Origin: Lentzea alba
GTDB taxonomy: Bacteria; Actinomycetota; Actinomycetes; Mycobacteriales; Pseudonocardiaceae
Length of the DNA stretch: 64,000 nt
Assembly (NCBI RefSeq): GCF_011067745.1
Contig: NZ_JAAMPJ010000002.1
Location: 248,001 to 312,000 of the forward strand
Direction of reading: 5' to 3'
The position numbers and the translations under genes are program-made. Below are positions 24,425-33,328 of this stretch, piece after piece; within the stretch, counting starts at the first letter, position 1; each line of letters opens with the position of its first letter. Under the pieces are notes generated by a model. It had not been told where the DNA came from. It did not search any database and worked only from the letters and a program-made list of their open reading frames with translations.

Positions 24425-24979
24425 ATGACTCTTTCCACCACCTTCCTCGACCGCCTCCGCTGCCTGACCCGCCGCCGCCCTTCCATTGCGTGGCGCAGGT
24501 TTCTGGCCCTGGGGCTGGCGCTGCTAGCCGTGTCGACGAGCTTCTGGCCCGACGTGGGCCATCCCGCGGTCGTCGCCTCCCGCGACCTGCCGGCCGGAGT
24601 GCCGCTGTCGTCCGCGGACGTCCGCCTGGTGTCGCTGACCACGCCGATCTCCGGTTCGTTCCCGGGAGTCGACGCCGTGGTGGGCCGAACCCTGCGCGAC
24701 GCGGCGCGGGAGGGCGCCCCGCTGACGGACTTCGATCTTGCCGCCACCTCGGGGGATCAGGTCTCGGTGGCCGTGCGAGTGGCTGACCAGGGCCTGGCCG
24801 ACGTGGTGCGGATGGGCGACCGCGTCGACGTGGTGTCGCCATCGGCGGAAGTGCTCGCGGAGAACGCATCCGTGCGTGAGACACGAGGACAAGTCGTAGT
24901 CCTCACGTTGCCGAGACTTAATGCCAACCGTGTGGCCGCGATGTCACTGGATCATGCGTTAGCCGTTACCCTCCGCTGA
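24425..24979 (+). CDS. SAF-domain (CpaB/RcpC-like) membrane protein
   Basis: 184 residues. A single N-terminal helix (FLALGLALLAVSTSFWP, residues about 27-43) is followed by a SAF domain (VVASRDLPAGVPLSSADVRL, then GRTLRDAAREGAPLT) and a short RcpC-like segment (VRMGDRVDVVSP). CpaB proteins belong to Flp-pilus secretion systems, but no pilus genes are nearby. It stands between the FmdB-like and mscL genes and overlaps mscL by one base (TGATG). Role unknown; perhaps a cell-envelope protein. Confidence 0.75.
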   Translation: MTLSTTFLDRLRCLTRRRPSIAWRRFLALGLALLAVSTSFWPDVGHPAVVASRDLPAGVPLSSADVRLVSLTTPISGSFPGVDAVVGRTLRDAAREGAPLTDFDLAATSGDQVSVAVRVADQGLADVVRMGDRVDVVSPSAEVLAENASVRETRGQVVVLTLPRLNANRVAAMSLDHALAVTLR

Positions 24980-25419
24980 TGCTGAAGGGTTTCAAGGACT
25001 TCCTGATGCGCGGAAACGTCGTCGACCTGGCCGTGGCCGTGGTCATCGGCACGGCGTTCACCGCGATCGTCACCGCGTTCACCACGAGCCTCATCAAGCC
25101 GCTCATCGCTTCGCTCGGCGGCGCCGAGACGAAGGGTTTGGGCTTCTACCTCCGAGAGAACAAGGAGGACACGTACCTCGACTTCAGCAACATCATCAAT
25201 GCGGCGATCAACTTCGTGATCGTCGCGGCGGTCGTGTACTTCGTGCTGGTGCTGCCGATCAAGAAGATCCAGGAGCGCCGCAAGCGGGGCGAGGAAGCGG
25301 GCCCGGCCGAGCCCACGGACGTCGAGTTGCTGATCGAGATCCGCGACCTGCTCGCGGCCCAGCAGAACCAGCAGCCGACGCTGACCACCACCACCGACGT
25401 GCGCGGCCCGAAGATCTGA
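24979..25419 (+). CDS. mscL: Large-conductance mechanosensitive channel
   Basis: 146 residues. LKGFKDFLMRGNVVDLAVAV is the classic N-terminal amphipathic helix and the start of TM1; TM2 is FVIVAAVVYFVLVLPI. The C-terminal helix is acidic (VELLIEIRDLLA). It forms a pentamer that opens under membrane tension to release osmolytes on hypo-osmotic shock. Coupled start (ATG 24979). Confidence 0.95.
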   Translation: MLKGFKDFLMRGNVVDLAVAVVIGTAFTAIVTAFTTSLIKPLIASLGGAETKGLGFYLRENKEDTYLDFSNIINAAINFVIVAAVVYFVLVLPIKKIQERRKRGEEAGPAEPTDVELLIEIRDLLAAQQNQQPTLTTTTDVRGPKI

Positions 25420-25965
25420 CGCTCACGCCGGACAAGCTGAGACAACAGCACCGCGTGGCGACGCCGAGACGCACACGCCGCGCGGTGCTACCCGACGAAC
25501 CGGCCGACACGGCAAGCCGAACAGCGCATGCCGCGCTGGGTGCACCCAGTGTGGTGCCGCGCTGGGCGAGGCGCGGAGGGGTTGGCAAGAGCGCATGTCC
25601 CGGCGGGCACCAATCGGCTGCGTAGCGGTTGGGCGCCCACGCGTCGCGATTGGGGCTTTACCTTGAAGGGGCGGGATGCTTCCCTCGTGGGCTCGGCCGG
25701 GGCGCTTTGATCCCCGGCTTTTGAGGCCGATTCAGCGTCCCGCCAGAGGCTCGAGGCCAAGCCCCAATCGCAATCGTCGCGAAGCGGCGATGCACTCCCA
25801 CGCCCTCGGTAAGGCCCGCGCAACCACCTTCGCCAGGTGACTGTCCGCCCGCAGGGCGACCCCTCCGCTGGAACGTGACCAGCCCTCGCAAGGCGACCAC
25901 CCGTTCGGAACGCGACCAGCCCCGCAAGCCGACCCACTCGGCCAACTCACCCAGCAGGCAACAGC
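25420..25965. other. 546-bp non-coding stretch with nested inverted repeats
   Basis: No convincing gene. An outer imperfect inverted repeat joins 25646-25679 (starting GCGATTGGGGCTT) to 25735-25771 (ending AAGCCCCAATCGC). Inside is a second hairpin GCCGGGG (25696-25702)/CCCCGGC (25712-25718). Similar GC-rich short repeats (for example CGACC-type triplets) fill the rest. It may be a structured RNA, a decayed mobile element or a terminator array for the convergent mscL and small-protein genes. Confidence 0.45.
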
Positions 25966-26157
25966 TCAGCCACCGTGATGCGGCGGCCGATTCTCCCGAT
26001 ACCAAGCCTCACGGTCCCCAGAACCGTCACCAGAAGCCGACCCACGCTCATCCGACGTGGTCTCCGGCAGCACGTCCCCGAACACCTCAGCCAACCGACG
26101 GCGACGCTTCACCGCGTCGTCGTCGGCCGGCTGAGACTGCGAATCACTCTTCGTCAA
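25966..26157 (-). CDS. Small conserved Arg-rich protein downstream of moaB
   Basis: 63 residues from TTG 26157: [20 protein letters not shown] then a core RLAEVFGDVLPETTSDERG, and a C-terminal WYRENRPPHHGG. It overlaps the moaB 3' end by 14 nt. I recall similar short proteins with VFGDVLPE and a PPHH end beside moaB2 in other actinobacteria. Function unknown; the coupled position suggests a partner for the MoaB protein. Confidence 0.6.
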   Translation of the reverse strand: MTKSDSQSQPADDDAVKRRRRLAEVFGDVLPETTSDERGSASGDGSGDREAWYRENRPPHHGG

Positions 26158-26653
26158 GACCGCTCAGCTGCTCGATCACGTAGGGCACCAATGCCGACAG
26201 CGTCGCCATGCCGTCGCGGACCGCGGAGCGCGACCCGGCGAGGTTGACGACCAAGGTGCTGCCGGAGACGCCGACGAGACCGCGCGAGATGCCCGCGTCC
26301 ACCGCGCCCGCGGCAAGACCGGAGGCACGGAGTGCCTCGGCGATGCCGTGGATCGGGCGGTCGAGCACGCCCTGCGTTGCGTCGGGGGTGACGTCGCGCG
26401 GTGACACGCCTGTGCCGCCCACGGTGACCACGAGGTCGACGCCACCGATGACGGCCGTGTTGAGCGCGGCCCGGATGTCGACCACCTCACCCTCGACCGC
26501 GACGGTGCCGTCGACGATGAAGCCCGCTTCTTCGAGCAGTTCGGTGACGAGAGGGCCGGAGTTGTCGTCCTGCTCGCCGTGCGCCACCCGGTCGTCCACG
26601 ATCACGACCAAAGCGCGGCCAAGGCGCTGCGCGCTGCGTTCCATACCGATCAC
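26144..26653 (-). CDS. moaB2: MoaB-like molybdenum cofactor protein (MoaB2/MogA family)
   Basis: 169 residues, one MoCF_biosynth domain: [20 protein letters not shown], then [20 protein letters not shown] (the TGGTG pterin-binding loop) and [15 protein letters not shown]. It adenylylates molybdopterin in homologues. GTG 26653 overlaps the sensor kinase stop (GTGA), so it is the third gene of the two-component operon; ATG 26644 is an alternative start. In Mtb moaB2 (Rv0984) is beside pepD and mscL, consistent with this region. Confidence 0.88.
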   Translation of the reverse strand: MIGMERSAQRLGRALVVIVDDRVAHGEQDDNSGPLVTELLEEAGFIVDGTVAVEGEVVDIRAALNTAVIGGVDLVVTVGGTGVSPRDVTPDATQGVLDRPIHGIAEALRASGLAAGAVDAGISRGLVGVSGSTLVVNLAGSRSAVRDGMATLSALVPYVIEQLSGLDEE

Positions 26654-27555
26654 CGTAGCGGGAGTCGGACTTCGAAGCGGCAGCCAGGACCGTGGTTCTG
26701 GACGCTGATCCTCCCGTGGTGCGCGTCGACCAGGCCCCGAGCGATCGAAAGTCCCAGTCCGGCACCGGAGGGATTGCGCGCGGACGAACCGCGGAAGCCC
26801 ACGTCGAAAACCTGTGGCAGCACGTCATCGGGTATGCCGCCGCACGCGTCGTCCACCCGCACCACCGCGTCGGGTCCGTCCACATCGACCTGGACGGCCA
26901 CCGCGCCACCCTCCGGTGTGTGCCGAATGGCGTTGGACACAAGGTTGCGCACAACACGCATCAGTTCCGGATCTGAGCCCCGTACGACCGGCCATTCGCG
27001 AGCGTCGGCGCGCAACTCCACGCCCTTCAGAGCAGCGACCGGACGGGACCCGGCGACCACGTCGCTCACGACGTCCGCCAGTCGCACGTCGTGCATCGTC
27101 AGCTTCAACGCGCCGGCGGTGATCCGCGAGAGCTGGAAGAGGTCGTCCACGAGCTTCGACAGGTGATCGGCTTCCAGAGCGATCTGCTTCGCGTACACGG
27201 CGACCTCGCCCGGCTCGGAGACGACCCCGTCCTCCAACGCCTCGGTCATCGCCCGAATACCGGCCAACGGCGTCCGCAGGTCGTGACTGATCCACGCGAC
27301 CAGCTGCCGCCGCGCCGCCTCGGCCTCCCGCTCCCACACACTGCGCCGCGCGATCGCACGGCCCAGCATGATCGACAGCGGCACCGTGATCACGCCGACC
27401 ACCGCGCACACCACCAAAGCGGCCGTGAGCATCGGCGTGAACATGAACTTGCCGACCGCGAGCACTCCGGCGATGGTCGCCACCACCGGCACGATCACCA
27501 TGACGGTCATCGCGGTGGTGAGCGAGACGCGGCTCAGCCGATCGAAGACGTTCAC
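26650..27555 (-). CDS. Sensor histidine kinase
   Basis: 301 residues. Two N-terminal helices (about residues 10-32 and 36-59) enclose almost no extracytoplasmic loop, so it likely senses within the membrane. Then [12 protein letters not shown] (phospho-His), the N-box [20 protein letters not shown] (G1 variant) and [18 protein letters not shown] (G2). GTG 27555 overlaps the response regulator stop (GTGA), and its own stop overlaps moaB. The loop-less sensor domain resembles intramembrane-sensing kinases. Confidence 0.9.
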   Translation of the reverse strand: MNVFDRLSRVSLTTAMTVMVIVPVVATIAGVLAVGKFMFTPMLTAALVVCAVVGVITVPLSIMLGRAIARRSVWEREAEAARRQLVAWISHDLRTPLAGIRAMTEALEDGVVSEPGEVAVYAKQIALEADHLSKLVDDLFQLSRITAGALKLTMHDVRLADVVSDVVAGSRPVAALKGVELRADAREWPVVRGSDPELMRVVRNLVSNAIRHTPEGGAVAVQVDVDGPDAVVRVDDACGGIPDDVLPQVFDVGFRGSSARNPSGAGLGLSIARGLVDAHHGRISVQNHGPGCRFEVRLPLR

Positions 27556-28235
27556 AGCGAACTTCTGTCGTAGCGGTAGCCGACGCCCCACACCGTGCTG
27601 AGCCGCATCGGCTTGGCCGGGTCCTTCTCGATCTTCTCCCGCAACCGTCGCACGTGGACGGTCACGGTCGACTGGTCCCCGAACTGCCAGCCCCACACCC
27701 GCTCCAGCAGCTCGGTCCGGCCGAAAGCCCGGCCGGCATGAGCGATGAAGAACGCCAGCAGGTCGAACTCGCGGGTCGTCAGCTGCAACGGCATGCCGTC
27801 CAACGTCGCCGTGTGCGCGGCCACGTCCAGAACGAGATCGCCGTCCCGCACCACCCGCGGCTCGTAGGCACGCGAAGCCCGCCGCAACACCGACGAGACC
27901 CGCAACGCCAGCTCACGAGGGCTGAACGGCTTGGTGACGTAGTCGTCGGCCCCGATCTGCAGCCCGGCGATGCGGTCCTCCTCCTCGCCCAGCGCCGTCA
28001 GCATGACCACCGGCGTGCTGCCGCGTTCCCGGATCCGCCGGCACACCTCGAGCCCGTCGATCCCGGGCAGCATCAGGTCGAGGACCACGATGTCCGGCTC
28101 CTGAGCGGCCATCGACCGCAGCGCCTGCTCCCCGTCCCCGGCGAGCTCGACCTCGTACCCGGCGTGTTCGAGGTAGCGGCGCACCACGTCGCGCACCGTC
28201 GTGTCGTCGTCGACGACCAAGACCCGTTCCACCAC
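27552..28235 (-). CDS. OmpR/PhoB-type response regulator
   Basis: 227 residues. The receiver domain has acidic pocket DDD (9-11), phospho-acceptor Asp 53 (VVLDLMLPG), Thr (VMLTA) and Lys (YVTKPFS). The winged-helix DNA-binding domain ends [14 protein letters not shown] and [10 protein letters not shown]. First gene of the RR-kinase-moaB2 operon. Its upstream region (28236-28383) abuts the tnpB insertion, which may have replaced part of its promoter. Confidence 0.92.
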   Translation of the reverse strand: MVERVLVVDDDTTVRDVVRRYLEHAGYEVELAGDGEQALRSMAAQEPDIVVLDLMLPGIDGLEVCRRIRERGSTPVVMLTALGEEEDRIAGLQIGADDYVTKPFSPRELALRVSSVLRRASRAYEPRVVRDGDLVLDVAAHTATLDGMPLQLTTREFDLLAFFIAHAGRAFGRTELLERVWGWQFGDQSTVTVHVRRLREKIEKDPAKPMRLSTVWGVGYRYDRSSL

Positions 28236-28383
28236 GTCACCAACGCTAAGCCAAGAACACCGGCCCGGCTGAGATCCGTCACGTGGCCGTAAGAAAACCC
28301 TCCATCATGGCAAGGAATGGAAGCCCGAAAACTGCACGGACCGGTGAACTTTTGCGTTCGGACGCTTGCTTCACTGTCCCGCG

Positions 28384-29756
28384 ATGAGCACAGTCCTCCA
28401 GGCATATCGGTTCGCCCTCGATCCGACGCCGCAACAGCAGGCCGACCTGCGGTCGCATTGCGGCGGACAGCGCTACGCCTACAACTGGGGACTCGCGCGG
28501 ATCAAGGCGAACCTCGACCAGCGCGCAGCAGAGAAGACCTATGACATCCCCGACGACCAACTCACCAAGGCGTTGCGCTGGTCGGCCTACAGCATGCGCA
28601 AGGACTGGAACCAGGCCAAAGACGTGGCTGCACCCTGGTGGAACGAGAACTCCAAGGAGGCTTACTCGTCGGGTCTGGCCAATCTCGCTACCGCGCTGAC
28701 GAACTGGCAACACTCACGTACCGGTGAACGGCGAGGTCGCAAGCTGAACTTCCCGACGTTCAAGAACAAACGCAGCACGCCGTCGTGCCACTTCACCACG
28801 GGAGCGATCGGCCTCGCCGACTCGGATCGACGGCACGTGAAGCTTCCACGCATCGGCACCGTTCGCACCCACGAATCCACGCGCCAGCTCGCCCGACACG
28901 TCGAACGCGGAACGGCTCGTATTCGATCAGCGACCGTCTCCACCGATCCGGCCGTTGGTTCTGCTCGTTCTCGGTGGAGATCACCCGGACCGACCCAAAA
29001 CCTTCACAACCCAACGCGGTGGTCGGTGTCGACCTTGGAGTGAAGTCGCTGGCGGTCCTGTCCACCGGGCAGGTCATCCCCAACCCGAAACACCTCGAAG
29101 CCGTACAAAAGACACTGCGCCGTCTAAATCGTCAGGCCTCCCGACGCATCGGCCCTGACAAACGCACTGGGCAGAACCCCTCAAGCCGATGGCGCAGCAC
29201 CCAGAACCGTGTAGCGAAGCTACACACCAGGGTCGCCAATGCACGACGAGACGGACTGCACAAGCTCAGCACCAGTCTTTGCCGCACGTACGGCACGATC
29301 GTGCTGGAAGACCTCAACGTCTCCGGTATGATGCACAACCACCGCTTGGCACGTCACATCGGCGGGGCTGGGATGGCCGAACTACGACGGCAGATCGACT
29401 ACAAGACCACCTGGTCAAACAGCCGGCTTGTCATTGCAAGCCGCTGGTACCCGTCTTCGAAAACCTGTTCGGACTGCGGTGCGGTGAAAGCCAAGCTGCC
29501 ACTGCGCGTCCGTGTGTTCCGCTGTGTCGAGTGCGGCTGCGTGCTCGACCGCGATCTCAACGCCGCCCGCAACCCCGCCGCACTCGTTGACGAGATACCG
29601 GGTGGCCAGTCCACGGCGAGTTGCGCCGGGACGTTAAACAAGCCCGATGGAAACCCATGTAAGACCCGGTTTGCTCGGGCTGCGGGTACCGCCACGGGAA
29701 GACCCGCGCCAACCGGCGCAGGCCAACGTCGCCGCCACAAGGCGACGACTGCCTGA
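28384..29756 (+). pseudogene. tnpB: TnpB (IS200/IS605/IS1341-type) with a frameshift
   Basis: Two overlapping reading frames give one TnpB. Frame one (28384 to about 28950) has the N-terminal region (YRFALDPTPQQQ, GGQRYAYNWGLARI, NFPTFKNKR). Frame two (from about 28945) carries the RuvC-like nuclease: GVDLGVKSLA (first Asp), IVLEDLNVSGM (Glu) and DRDLNAARN (last Asp), and a zinc finger CSDCG...CVECG. A one-base indel near 28945 (after RIRSATVS) breaks the frame, so the protein is probably inactive unless the base is a sequencing error. No TnpA is nearby. Downstream hairpins (29700-29790) could be an omega-RNA region. Confidence 0.85.
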
Positions 29757-29853
29757 AGTCGTGAATTCGAGCCAGGCAACGGCAGGTGCGCACAGGGCAA
29801 CGACTGACCCCCGCGCGGGGCAGGTGCGCGGGGGGCAGTCTCCCGGGTCGTGA

Positions 29854-29892
29854 CGTACGGCTCTGGCGGGCGGCGGATGCCAGAGCCGTACG
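29854..29892 (-). terminator. Terminator of pepD
   Basis: Perfect 14-bp arms CGTACGGCTCTGGC and GCCAGAGCCGTACG with an 11-nt loop lie 10 bp past the pepD stop on the minus strand. Confidence 0.75.
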
Positions 29893-29902
29893 CTCCCCCG
29901 AC

Positions 29903-31399
29903 CTATCCCACCTCGACGCCGTCGAGGGTGGCTTCCACCGTCCTGTTGTCGGACAGCGTGACGGTGACCTTGTCGCCAGGAGCCTTGGACCGGACCGCGG
30001 CCACGAGCGTGTCCGACTCGTCGATCCGGCGGTCACCGAACTTGGTGATCACGTCACCGGCCTTCAGCCCGGCCTTCTCGGCGGCGCCGCCGGGCGTGAT
30101 CTCGGTGATCTTGGCGCCCTGCTCGGTCGACTCGACCTTCACACCGAGCACGGTCTGCTTGGGCTTGCCGGTCTTCACGATCTCGTCGATCGTGCGGCGC
30201 GCCTGGTCCATCGGGATCGCGAAGCCGATGCCGACCGAACCCGCCTGGCCGCCTTGCTGGTTCGGGCTGTAGATCGCGGAGTTGATGCCCACGACCTGGC
30301 CCTGCATGTTCACCAGGGGGCCGCCGGAGTTGCCGGGGTTGATGGCGGCGTCGGTCTGGATGGCGTTCAGGACGGTCGCCTGCGAGTTGCGGGCGTCGCT
30401 GCCGGCGGAGACCGGGCGGTTCACCGAGCTGACGATGCCCGAGGTCACGGTGCCGGAGAGTTCGAACGGCGAGCCGATCGCGACGACGCCCTGGCCGATC
30501 TTCAGGTCGCCGGAGTTGCCGAGCTGGACGACCGGCAGGCCGGAGACGCCGTCGGCCTGGATGACGGCGATGTCGGAGCTGGGGTCGCGGCCGAGGATCT
30601 TCGCGCTGGCGGTCTTGCCGTCCTGGAAGACGACCTTGATGTCACCGCCGGCGGCCGCACCCTCGATGACGTGGTTGTTCGTCACGATCTGGCCGTTGCT
30701 GGAGATGATGAAGCCCGAGCCCTCGCCGGCGCCGGTCCGCGTCGTGACCTGGATCTGGACGACGGACGGCAGCATCTTGTTCGCCACGTCCTCGACCGAG
30801 CCCGCGGGGGCGTTGCTGGCCTGCGAGGCGGGGCGCGGCGAGTCCAGGGAGCTGACGGACGACGACTCGTTGGCGAAGTTGTAGCCCAGGTAGCCGCCGA
30901 TGCCACCCGACAACCCACCGACCAGCAGCACCAGCGCGGCGACGCCTGCCACGACCTTGCCGCGGCCCTTGGGCTGCGGTGCGGCGGGCGGGGGCTGGTA
31001 GCCGGGCGGGAGGTAGTACTGGCCGGTCGACGGGGGCTCCGCGCCGAACTGGGCGGTAGGGGCCCCCAGGCCGAGGGGGTGGCCTGGGGGAAGTTGGCCG
31101 GACCCTGGTGGAGGTAGCTGCTGGCCGGGTCCGGACCCGCCGAGCTGCGCCTGGCCCGCGTCAGGTGAGGGGACCTGCGGCTGGGCCGAAGTGAAGGAGG
31201 CAGGCACGCTGCCGAGACCGTGAGGCACGTCCGAGGCCCCAGCCTGGCCGGATCCCCCCTGCAAAGGATCCGGCTGGCCGGGATCCGGCTGCGGCGGGCC
31301 CTGCTCCCGCGCGCCGGAGTCGGTCTGACCGGCGATCGGCGGCGCGGAGTTGGGCTGTTCCGGCTGCTGCGCTGGCTGGTTGCTCTCGGTCATGGGCAT
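29903..31399 (-). CDS. pepD: HtrA-like serine protease PepD
   Basis: 498 residues. A Pro/Gln-rich cytoplasmic N-terminus of about 145 residues is followed by one helix (about 147-170), then an exported trypsin-like domain with the triad His in VTNNHVIEG, Asp in SSDIAVIQ and Ser in GNSGGPLV, then a C-terminal PDZ domain (GAKITEITPGGAAEKAGLKA, DVITKFGDRR). It degrades or chaperones misfolded envelope proteins; in Mtb PepD belongs to the MprA regulon. ATG 31399 and ATG 31393 are both possible. A TCTCAGG half-site lies just upstream. Confidence 0.92.
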   Translation of the reverse strand: MPMTESNQPAQQPEQPNSAPPIAGQTDSGAREQGPPQPDPGQPDPLQGGSGQAGASDVPHGLGSVPASFTSAQPQVPSPDAGQAQLGGSGPGQQLPPPGSGQLPPGHPLGLGAPTAQFGAEPPSTGQYYLPPGYQPPPAAPQPKGRGKVVAGVAALVLLVGGLSGGIGGYLGYNFANESSSVSSLDSPRPASQASNAPAGSVEDVANKMLPSVVQIQVTTRTGAGEGSGFIISSNGQIVTNNHVIEGAAAGGDIKVVFQDGKTASAKILGRDPSSDIAVIQADGVSGLPVVQLGNSGDLKIGQGVVAIGSPFELSGTVTSGIVSSVNRPVSAGSDARNSQATVLNAIQTDAAINPGNSGGPLVNMQGQVVGINSAIYSPNQQGGQAGSVGIGFAIPMDQARRTIDEIVKTGKPKQTVLGVKVESTEQGAKITEITPGGAAEKAGLKAGDVITKFGDRRIDESDTLVAAVRSKAPGDKVTVTLSDNRTVEATLDGVEVG

Positions 31400-31414
31400 A
31401 GTCTCTCGGCCCGT

Positions 31415-31424
31415 CCTGAGAGAA
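31415..31424. promoter_or_regulatory. MprA-like half-site upstream of pepD
   Basis: CCTGAGAGAA (reads TTCTCTCAGG on the gene strand) resembles the tandem CTGAGA half-sites upstream of mprA in this window. Known mycobacterial regulation of pepD by MprA makes it a candidate site; only one clear half-site is seen. Confidence 0.4.
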
Positions 31425-31444
31425 CCCTTAAACCAGCCTGGGAG

Positions 31445-32533
31445 CTAGTTGTGTGTTCCTCGGAGGCGTTCCGCGATCTGTTCCGGCGTCACGTCGTTGA
31501 TCCACACGGCCTCGCCGGACTCGGAGCCCGCGAGGTACTTCAGCTTGTCCTTGGTCCGGAGCACCGAGAAGACCTGCAGGTGCAGCCACATCTCGTCACG
31601 GCCGACGTTGACCGGTGCCTGGTGCCAGGCGGCGATGTACGGCAGCGGGCGGTCGTACAGGGCGTCCAGGCGGTGCAGCACGTTCAGGTACAACGACGCG
31701 AAGTCGTCACGCTCCACAGAGGACAGACCGGCCAGGTCCGCGATCTGGCGACGCGGCGCCAGCACGACCTCGACGGGCCAGCGCGCGGCGGCGGGCACGA
31801 AGGCCACCCAGTGCGCGGACTCTTCCACCACGCGCGCGCCCGCGCGTAGTTCGGCTTCCAGCACGTCACCGAACAGCGGACGCCCGTGTGCCGCGTAGTA
31901 CTCCAGTGCGGCTTCCACCATCCGCTCGGTCCGCGGCGTCACGAACGGGTACGCGTAGATCTGACCGTGCGGGTGCGAGAGCGTCACGCCGATCTCTTCG
32001 CCGCGGTTCTCGAAGGGGAAGACCTGTTCCACGCCTGGCAACGTTGACAAGAACGCGACCCGGTCCGCCCAGGCGTCCACGACGGTCCGCACGCGCGACA
32101 CCGACAGCTCGCCGAACGACTTGTTGTGGTCCGAGGTGAAGCACACGACCTCACACCGTCCACGCCCCGGCGCGCGCGCGAACAGCTCCTCACCATCCAC
32201 AGTGGACGGCACATCGGGAACGTTCTGCGCCAGCGAGGGAAACCGGTTCTCGAAGACGACGACGTCGTAGTCGGCCTCGGGGATCTCGGTGGGCCGGCCC
32301 GGCGTCGACGGGCACAGCGGGCAGAGGTCCGCCGGCGGTTTGTAGGTCCGTGTCTGGCGGTGTGCCGCCATGGCGACCCACTCGCGGGTCAACGGGTCCA
32401 ACCGGACTTCGGACAGCGGCTGCGACTCGGGAAGGTCCCGGGAGTCCACCGCGACTCGCGGTGGTGCCTCAGCGCTGTCGTCGAAGTAAATGATCTCCCG
32501 GCCGTCCGCCAGCTTCCCCGCGGTACGCCTCAC
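31445..32533 (-). CDS. galT: Galactose-1-phosphate uridylyltransferase
   Basis: 362 residues. Active-site HPH in TLSHPHGQIYAYPF, zinc-site Cys pair CPLCPS, C-terminal AAWHQAPVNVGRDEMWLHLQ. It exchanges UMP between UDP-glucose and galactose-1-phosphate in the Leloir pathway. GTG 32533 overlaps the deoR stop (GTGA), placing it third in the beta-galactosidase-DeoR-galT operon. No galK is in view. Confidence 0.93.
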   Translation of the reverse strand: MRRTAGKLADGREIIYFDDSAEAPPRVAVDSRDLPESQPLSEVRLDPLTREWVAMAAHRQTRTYKPPADLCPLCPSTPGRPTEIPEADYDVVVFENRFPSLAQNVPDVPSTVDGEELFARAPGRGRCEVVCFTSDHNKSFGELSVSRVRTVVDAWADRVAFLSTLPGVEQVFPFENRGEEIGVTLSHPHGQIYAYPFVTPRTERMVEAALEYYAAHGRPLFGDVLEAELRAGARVVEESAHWVAFVPAAARWPVEVVLAPRRQIADLAGLSSVERDDFASLYLNVLHRLDALYDRPLPYIAAWHQAPVNVGRDEMWLHLQVFSVLRTKDKLKYLAGSESGEAVWINDVTPEQIAERLRGTHN

Positions 32534-33327
32534 GCCAACTCCTCGCCGCTTCCTGGTACATGAGCCAACACCAACTCGCCGACCTGTTCGCTGAGGATCG
32601 CCCTCGCGTCGTCGGGCAAACCCTCGTCCGTCACCAGGACGTGCGCCTCGTCGAGGTCCGCGATCGTGGAAATGCCGACGGTGCCCCACTTCTCGTGGTC
32701 CGCGACCACGACGACGCGGCCGGCGGCGTCGACGAGCGCGCGGTCCGTCTCGCTCTCGTTGAGGTTCGGGGTGGTGAAGCCGGAGCGCTCGGCCATGCCG
32801 TGCACGCCCAGGAACACCACGTCCAGATGCAGCGACCGCAACGCCTGCACGGCCACGGGACCCACCAACGCGTCGGACGGTGTGCGCACGCCACCGGTCA
32901 GCACGACCGTGCGGTCGGTGCGCCCGCTCTGCTGCAGCACGTCCGCGACGCGGATCGAGTTCGTCACGACGGTCAGGTCCGGGATGTCGTCGAGGAAGCG
33001 CGCCAACGTCCACGTCGTCGTGCCCGCCGACAGACCGATGGCGGTCCCCGGACGCACGAGTCCCGCGGCCGCCGCCGCGATCGCTTCCTTCTCGGGCAGC
33101 TGCCGGACCGACTTGGCCTCGAAACCGGGCTCGTCGGTCGAGCGCCCGACGACGGACGTCGCGCCGCCGTAAACCTTTTCCACCAGGCCACGTGAGGCGA
33201 GCACGTCCAAGTCGCGGCGCACGGTCATGTCCGAGACACCGAGCCGGACGACGAGGTCGCTGACGCGCACCGCTCCCGTCCGCCGGACCTCTTCGATGAT
33301 TACCGCTTGCCGTTGACGTGCCAGCAC
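32530..33327 (-). CDS. DeoR-family sugar-operon repressor
   Basis: 265 residues. N-terminal HTH: RQRQAVIIEEVRRTGAVRVS, LGVSDMTVRRDLDVLASRGL and VYGGA. C-terminal effector domain has LSAGTTTWTLARFL, VVTNSIRVADVL, LTGGV and FLGVHGMAERSGFTTP, typical of sensors of phosphorylated sugars. GTG 33327 follows GAGGTGTGAG and starts one base before the beta-galactosidase stop region. Likely controls this operon and the divergent transporter. Confidence 0.92.
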   Translation of the reverse strand: MLARQRQAVIIEEVRRTGAVRVSDLVVRLGVSDMTVRRDLDVLASRGLVEKVYGGATSVVGRSTDEPGFEAKSVRQLPEKEAIAAAAAGLVRPGTAIGLSAGTTTWTLARFLDDIPDLTVVTNSIRVADVLQQSGRTDRTVVLTGGVRTPSDALVGPVAVQALRSLHLDVVFLGVHGMAERSGFTTPNLNESETDRALVDAAGRVVVVADHEKWGTVGISTIADLDEAHVLVTDEGLPDDARAILSEQVGELVLAHVPGSGEELA

Positions 33328-33328
33328 C

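Noticed and set aside
25488..25937. Minus-strand frame in the gene-free stretch downstream of mscL
   Set aside because: Sequence is the nested inverted repeat itself; no ribosome site or family, and several competing frames.
28384..29756. Programmed frameshift in tnpB
   Set aside because: No slippery heptamer or stimulatory hairpin seen at the shift, and TnpB proteins are not known to use frameshifting.
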